Shown: piece by piece, positions 22,944 to 25,094 of the stretch
Layout of the letters: every line of letters starts with the position of its first letter
How positions within the stretch are numbered: the stretch's first letter is position 1
NCBI GenBank assembly: GCA_014381105.1
Contig: JACMIO010000167.1
Span: 1-25,094 of the forward strand
Length of the DNA stretch: 25,094 nucleotides
Reading direction: 5' to 3'
From: a bacterium
GTDB lineage: Archaea > Thermoproteota > Nitrososphaeria > Nitrososphaerales > Nitrososphaeraceae
The notes under the pieces: generated by a model
What the model saw: the letters and a program-made list of their open reading frames with translations, nothing else
Databases searched by the model: none
Told to the model about the DNA's origin: nothing
Translations under genes and position numbers: made by a program

Positions 22944-23675
22944 ATGACTAGCGATCTTGATTCTTTCACAATAACTGAGAAAGAGGGTCTATACAAGGCT
23001 GTTTTTTCCAGAAGAGATGTCAGATCTCATTTTATTGATAAAAAAATTCCAAATGACATTCTCGTTAAGATTTTGAATGCAGCTCATCACGCTCCATCAG
23101 TTGGTTTTTCGCAGCCCTGGGATTTTATTTTAATAAAGAATAAGACCACAAAACTAAAAGTTAAAGAATCTTTTACAAAAGAACGACAAAAATCTATTCC
23201 ATTGCTTGATAACGATTCAGAAAGACAAGCTAAATATGTCAAGCTAAAATTAGAAGGAATTTTAGAATCTGACATCAATATTTGTGTGACATACGATCCT
23301 GAAAAGTTTGGGCCCTTTGTTTTAGGGAGAACATCAATACCAGAAACAGGTGAATATAGCGTTTGTTGCGCAATACAGAACTTGTGGTTAGCAGCAAGAG
23401 CTGAAGGAATTGGAGTAGGTTGGGTAAGTATTCTCTCAGTTGAAGATTTACGCAAGATATTGGATATACCTAATCATGTTAAACCGATAGCGTATCTTTG
23501 TTTAGGATATGTAAACAAATTTGAAGTTAGACCAGATTTGGAAACAACAGGTTGGTTGAAAAGAGCGATCCTTTCTGAGGTAATTCATTTTGAAAATTGG
23601 AATAATACAGAAGAAAATAATTGGAACGATACAAACATGATTATACAAAGGCTGAATGATGGTCCAGAGAAGTAA
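22944..23675 (+). CDS. bluB: 5,6-Dimethylbenzimidazole synthase (BluB)
   Basis: BluB uses oxygen to break down reduced FMN into 5,6-dimethylbenzimidazole, the lower ligand of cobalamin. It has a nitroreductase fold. Signatures distinguishing BluB from other nitroreductases are present: FSRRDVRSHF (21-30), HHAPSVGFSQPWDF (48-61), a KLKLEGI segment, GRTSIPETGEYS (129-140) and CAIQNLWLAARAEGIGVGWVSI. At 243 residues it is slightly long, with a polar Asn/Glu-rich tail. The enzyme needs oxygen, which fits an aerobic ammonia oxidiser. No other cobalamin gene is nearby. Confidence 0.92.
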   Translation: MTSDLDSFTITEKEGLYKAVFSRRDVRSHFIDKKIPNDILVKILNAAHHAPSVGFSQPWDFILIKNKTTKLKVKESFTKERQKSIPLLDNDSERQAKYVKLKLEGILESDINICVTYDPEKFGPFVLGRTSIPETGEYSVCCAIQNLWLAARAEGIGVGWVSILSVEDLRKILDIPNHVKPIAYLCLGYVNKFEVRPDLETTGWLKRAILSEVIHFENWNNTEENNWNDTNMIIQRLNDGPEK

Positions 23676-23729
23676 ATCATTTTTTGTTGAACATATCATG
23701 TCTTTCTCTAGATTTGCAGCTGTTGAAAA

Positions 23730-24950
23730 CTACTTTCTTGTATCTGTCTTGGAACGTACATTGTTCTTAATATGTCTGCCAAGTACCTTCTTTATGGTTT
23801 TTGTAACAATGGGAAGTATTCTGGGGTCATCGACTTTTGGAATTATGTAATCATTTCTAAGGTGAACATCTTCAACTATACTCGCAATAGCTTGTGCTAC
23901 GGATACAAGCATATCCTCACTCAAGTTATTGGCTCGAAGATCCAGTAATGCCCTGAACACTGAAGGAAATACTACCGCATTGTTAATCTGATTAGGAAAA
24001 TCGGACCTACCTGTTGCAACAATTCTTGCGCCGTATTCTAAGGCACGATTAGGAATTATTTCCGGATCCGGATTACTTAAGGCAAATACTATTGCATCTT
24101 TGTTCATCGATTCTATCATTTGCTTATTCAAAATATCAGCTTTTCCAGACACCCCGATAAATACATCTGATTTTCTGATTACTTCCATTAAAGTTCCATT
24201 CAGTTTCCTAAAATTTGTGTTAATGGATATGTCTTTTTTGTATGGATTCTGATTATCAATATCTACTCTTCCGTCAAATATCGCACCCCTGGTATCAGTA
24301 ACAACGATGTCCTTGCAACCTGCCGTTTGCAAGATCTTGAATATTCCATATCCTGCTGATCCAGAGCCTGAAATAACCACACGAACTTTACCAAGTTCCT
24401 TATTTGCTAACCTGAGTGCATTTATCAGAGCTGCAAGAGTAATTATGGCAGTACCATGTTGATCATCATGAAAAACTGGTATTGATACTTCCTTGGTCAG
24501 TCTTTCAACAATTTCTAAAACCTTCGGTGATTCGATATCCTCGATGTTTATTGCCCCAAAATTGGGTTGTATCAATTTAACAAATCTAATTATTTCTTCT
24601 TTGTCCTGAGTATCAATGCACAAAGGGATTGCATTAATGTCTCCTAGCGCTTTGAATAAGACAGACTTTCCCTCCATTATTGGCAAGGCGCCTTCTGGAC
24701 CAATGTTGCCCAAACCTAGAACTCTTGTTCCATCACATATTATAGCCACATTATTCCACTTTGATGTATAGTCATAGGCTAATTTTTTATTACTACTAAT
24801 CTCTAGGGCAACATATGCTACACCAGGGGTATAAATTAGCCCTAATATCCCCCGTTCTTCGGCTGCATTGTCCAATGAAACTCTACTTCGAATTTCGATT
24901 TTTCCCTTCAACATCCTATGTAGATTAATCGCGTCATCTCGTAGTGTCAA
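23730..24950 (-). CDS. Malic enzyme (oxaloacetate-decarboxylating malate dehydrogenase)
   Basis: Malic enzyme converts malate to pyruvate and CO2 with reduction of NAD(P). The catalytic tyrosine is Tyr40 in IYTPGVA and the catalytic lysine Lys95 in IMEGKSVLFK. The metal ligands lie in EDI (137-139) and FHDDQHGTAI (160-169). The dinucleotide site is GSGSAG (195-200). At 406 residues it is the short single-domain form without a phosphotransacetylase domain. The start is TTG, with an in-frame TGA three codons upstream and a TATA-like AATAAAATATG (minus strand, about 24971-24981) at leaderless spacing. NAD versus NADP preference is not decided here. Confidence 0.93.
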   Translation of the reverse strand: MTLRDDAINLHRMLKGKIEIRSRVSLDNAAEERGILGLIYTPGVAYVALEISSNKKLAYDYTSKWNNVAIICDGTRVLGLGNIGPEGALPIMEGKSVLFKALGDINAIPLCIDTQDKEEIIRFVKLIQPNFGAINIEDIESPKVLEIVERLTKEVSIPVFHDDQHGTAIITLAALINALRLANKELGKVRVVISGSGSAGYGIFKILQTAGCKDIVVTDTRGAIFDGRVDIDNQNPYKKDISINTNFRKLNGTLMEVIRKSDVFIGVSGKADILNKQMIESMNKDAIVFALSNPDPEIIPNRALEYGARIVATGRSDFPNQINNAVVFPSVFRALLDLRANNLSEDMLVSVAQAIASIVEDVHLRNDYIIPKVDDPRILPIVTKTIKKVLGRHIKNNVRSKTDTRK

Positions 24951-24970
24951 CTGTATTCAATAATGAATTA

Positions 24971-24981
24971 GATCATATTTT
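24971..24981 (-). promoter_or_regulatory. TATA box of the malic enzyme gene
   Basis: On the minus strand AATAAAATATG is centred about 26 bases before the TTG start. The remaining bases to 25094 contain no gene I can support. Confidence 0.45.
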
Positions 24982-25094
24982 ATTCTGCTCATTGTAATTG
25001 AAAAGTCAATTTATTCATCTTTAAGGTTGTTAGTAGACGGGTTTAAAATTACTCCCATCCTCCCCCTCTCTTTCAAGTCATGCATATCTTATAA

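Noticed and set aside
25039..25094. Possible gene start at the right edge (TATA-like GTTTAAAATT, ATG at 25083)
   Set aside because: The ATG frame stops after four codons, and the minus-strand frame through this edge is only about 24 codons with no recognisable features.
1..25094. CRISPR arrays, insertion sequences, prophage or defence genes
   Set aside because: No regularly spaced repeats, transposase, integrase or terminal inverted repeats were seen; repeats present are single tandem duplications.

Overview
The window looks like chromosomal DNA from an ammonia-oxidising archaeon (Thaumarchaeota/Nitrososphaeria). Its information-processing genes are archaeal: MCM, GINS, replication factor C, Hel308, Spt5, uL11, eL18, uL13, uS9, RNA polymerase subunit D and a group II chaperonin. 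They sit beside a geranylgeranyl-reductase-family flavoprotein, archaeosine-precursor genes and a BluB homologue. The DNA is AT-rich and intergenic spaces are short. Many genes have a TATA-like box centred about 25-30 bases before the start codon, as expected for leaderless mRNAs, and several starts are TTG or GTG. A low-GC member of the Nitrososphaerales such as Nitrosocosmicus is my guess; the order is not provable from these bases.

Layout. 1-800: a frameshifted, 5'-partial DUF2130-like nuclease-fold gene. 1046-1120: tRNA-Val(UAC), minus strand. 1268-2187: two adjacent small zinc-ribbon proteins. 2305-4886: an operon of a membrane protein, queC, queE and folE, covering three of the four steps from GTP to preQ0 (queD is not here). 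4961-5233: a small acidic zinc-ribbon protein. 5341-9049: replication genes, with rfcS divergent from gins23-mcm, followed by hel308 (9177-11306). 11358-12610: a polyprenyl-phosphate GlcNAc-1-phosphate transferase-like enzyme, translationally coupled to a small membrane protein. 12627-13661: a geranylgeranyl-reductase-family flavoprotein. 13790-15310: a two-helix membrane protein, spt5 and rpl11. 15404-17043: a thermosome subunit split by a frameshift. 17065-17792: a two-gene operon of unknown function, divergent from rpoD-rpl18e-rpl13-rps9 (17884-19843). 19929-20096: a 55-residue zinc-ribbon gene on the minus strand. 20242-21558: glyA. 21559-21908: an AT-rich spacer with several palindromes. 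21909-22253: an acidic exported protein. 22415-25094: a universal stress protein, bluB and a malic enzyme on the minus strand.

Most genes are housekeeping: replication, transcription, translation, chaperone, tRNA modification and cofactor supply. I see no prophage, insertion sequence, CRISPR array or defence island. The points most worth checking are two frameshifts of the same polarity at A-runs (in the DUF2130-like gene and in the thermosome gene), two perfect or near-perfect short tandem duplications (in mcm and across the folE stop codon), an acidic N-terminal extension on Spt5, an exported Asp-rich protein with an EF-hand-like loop behind a palindrome-rich spacer, and small zinc-ribbon or membrane proteins that length cut-offs would miss.
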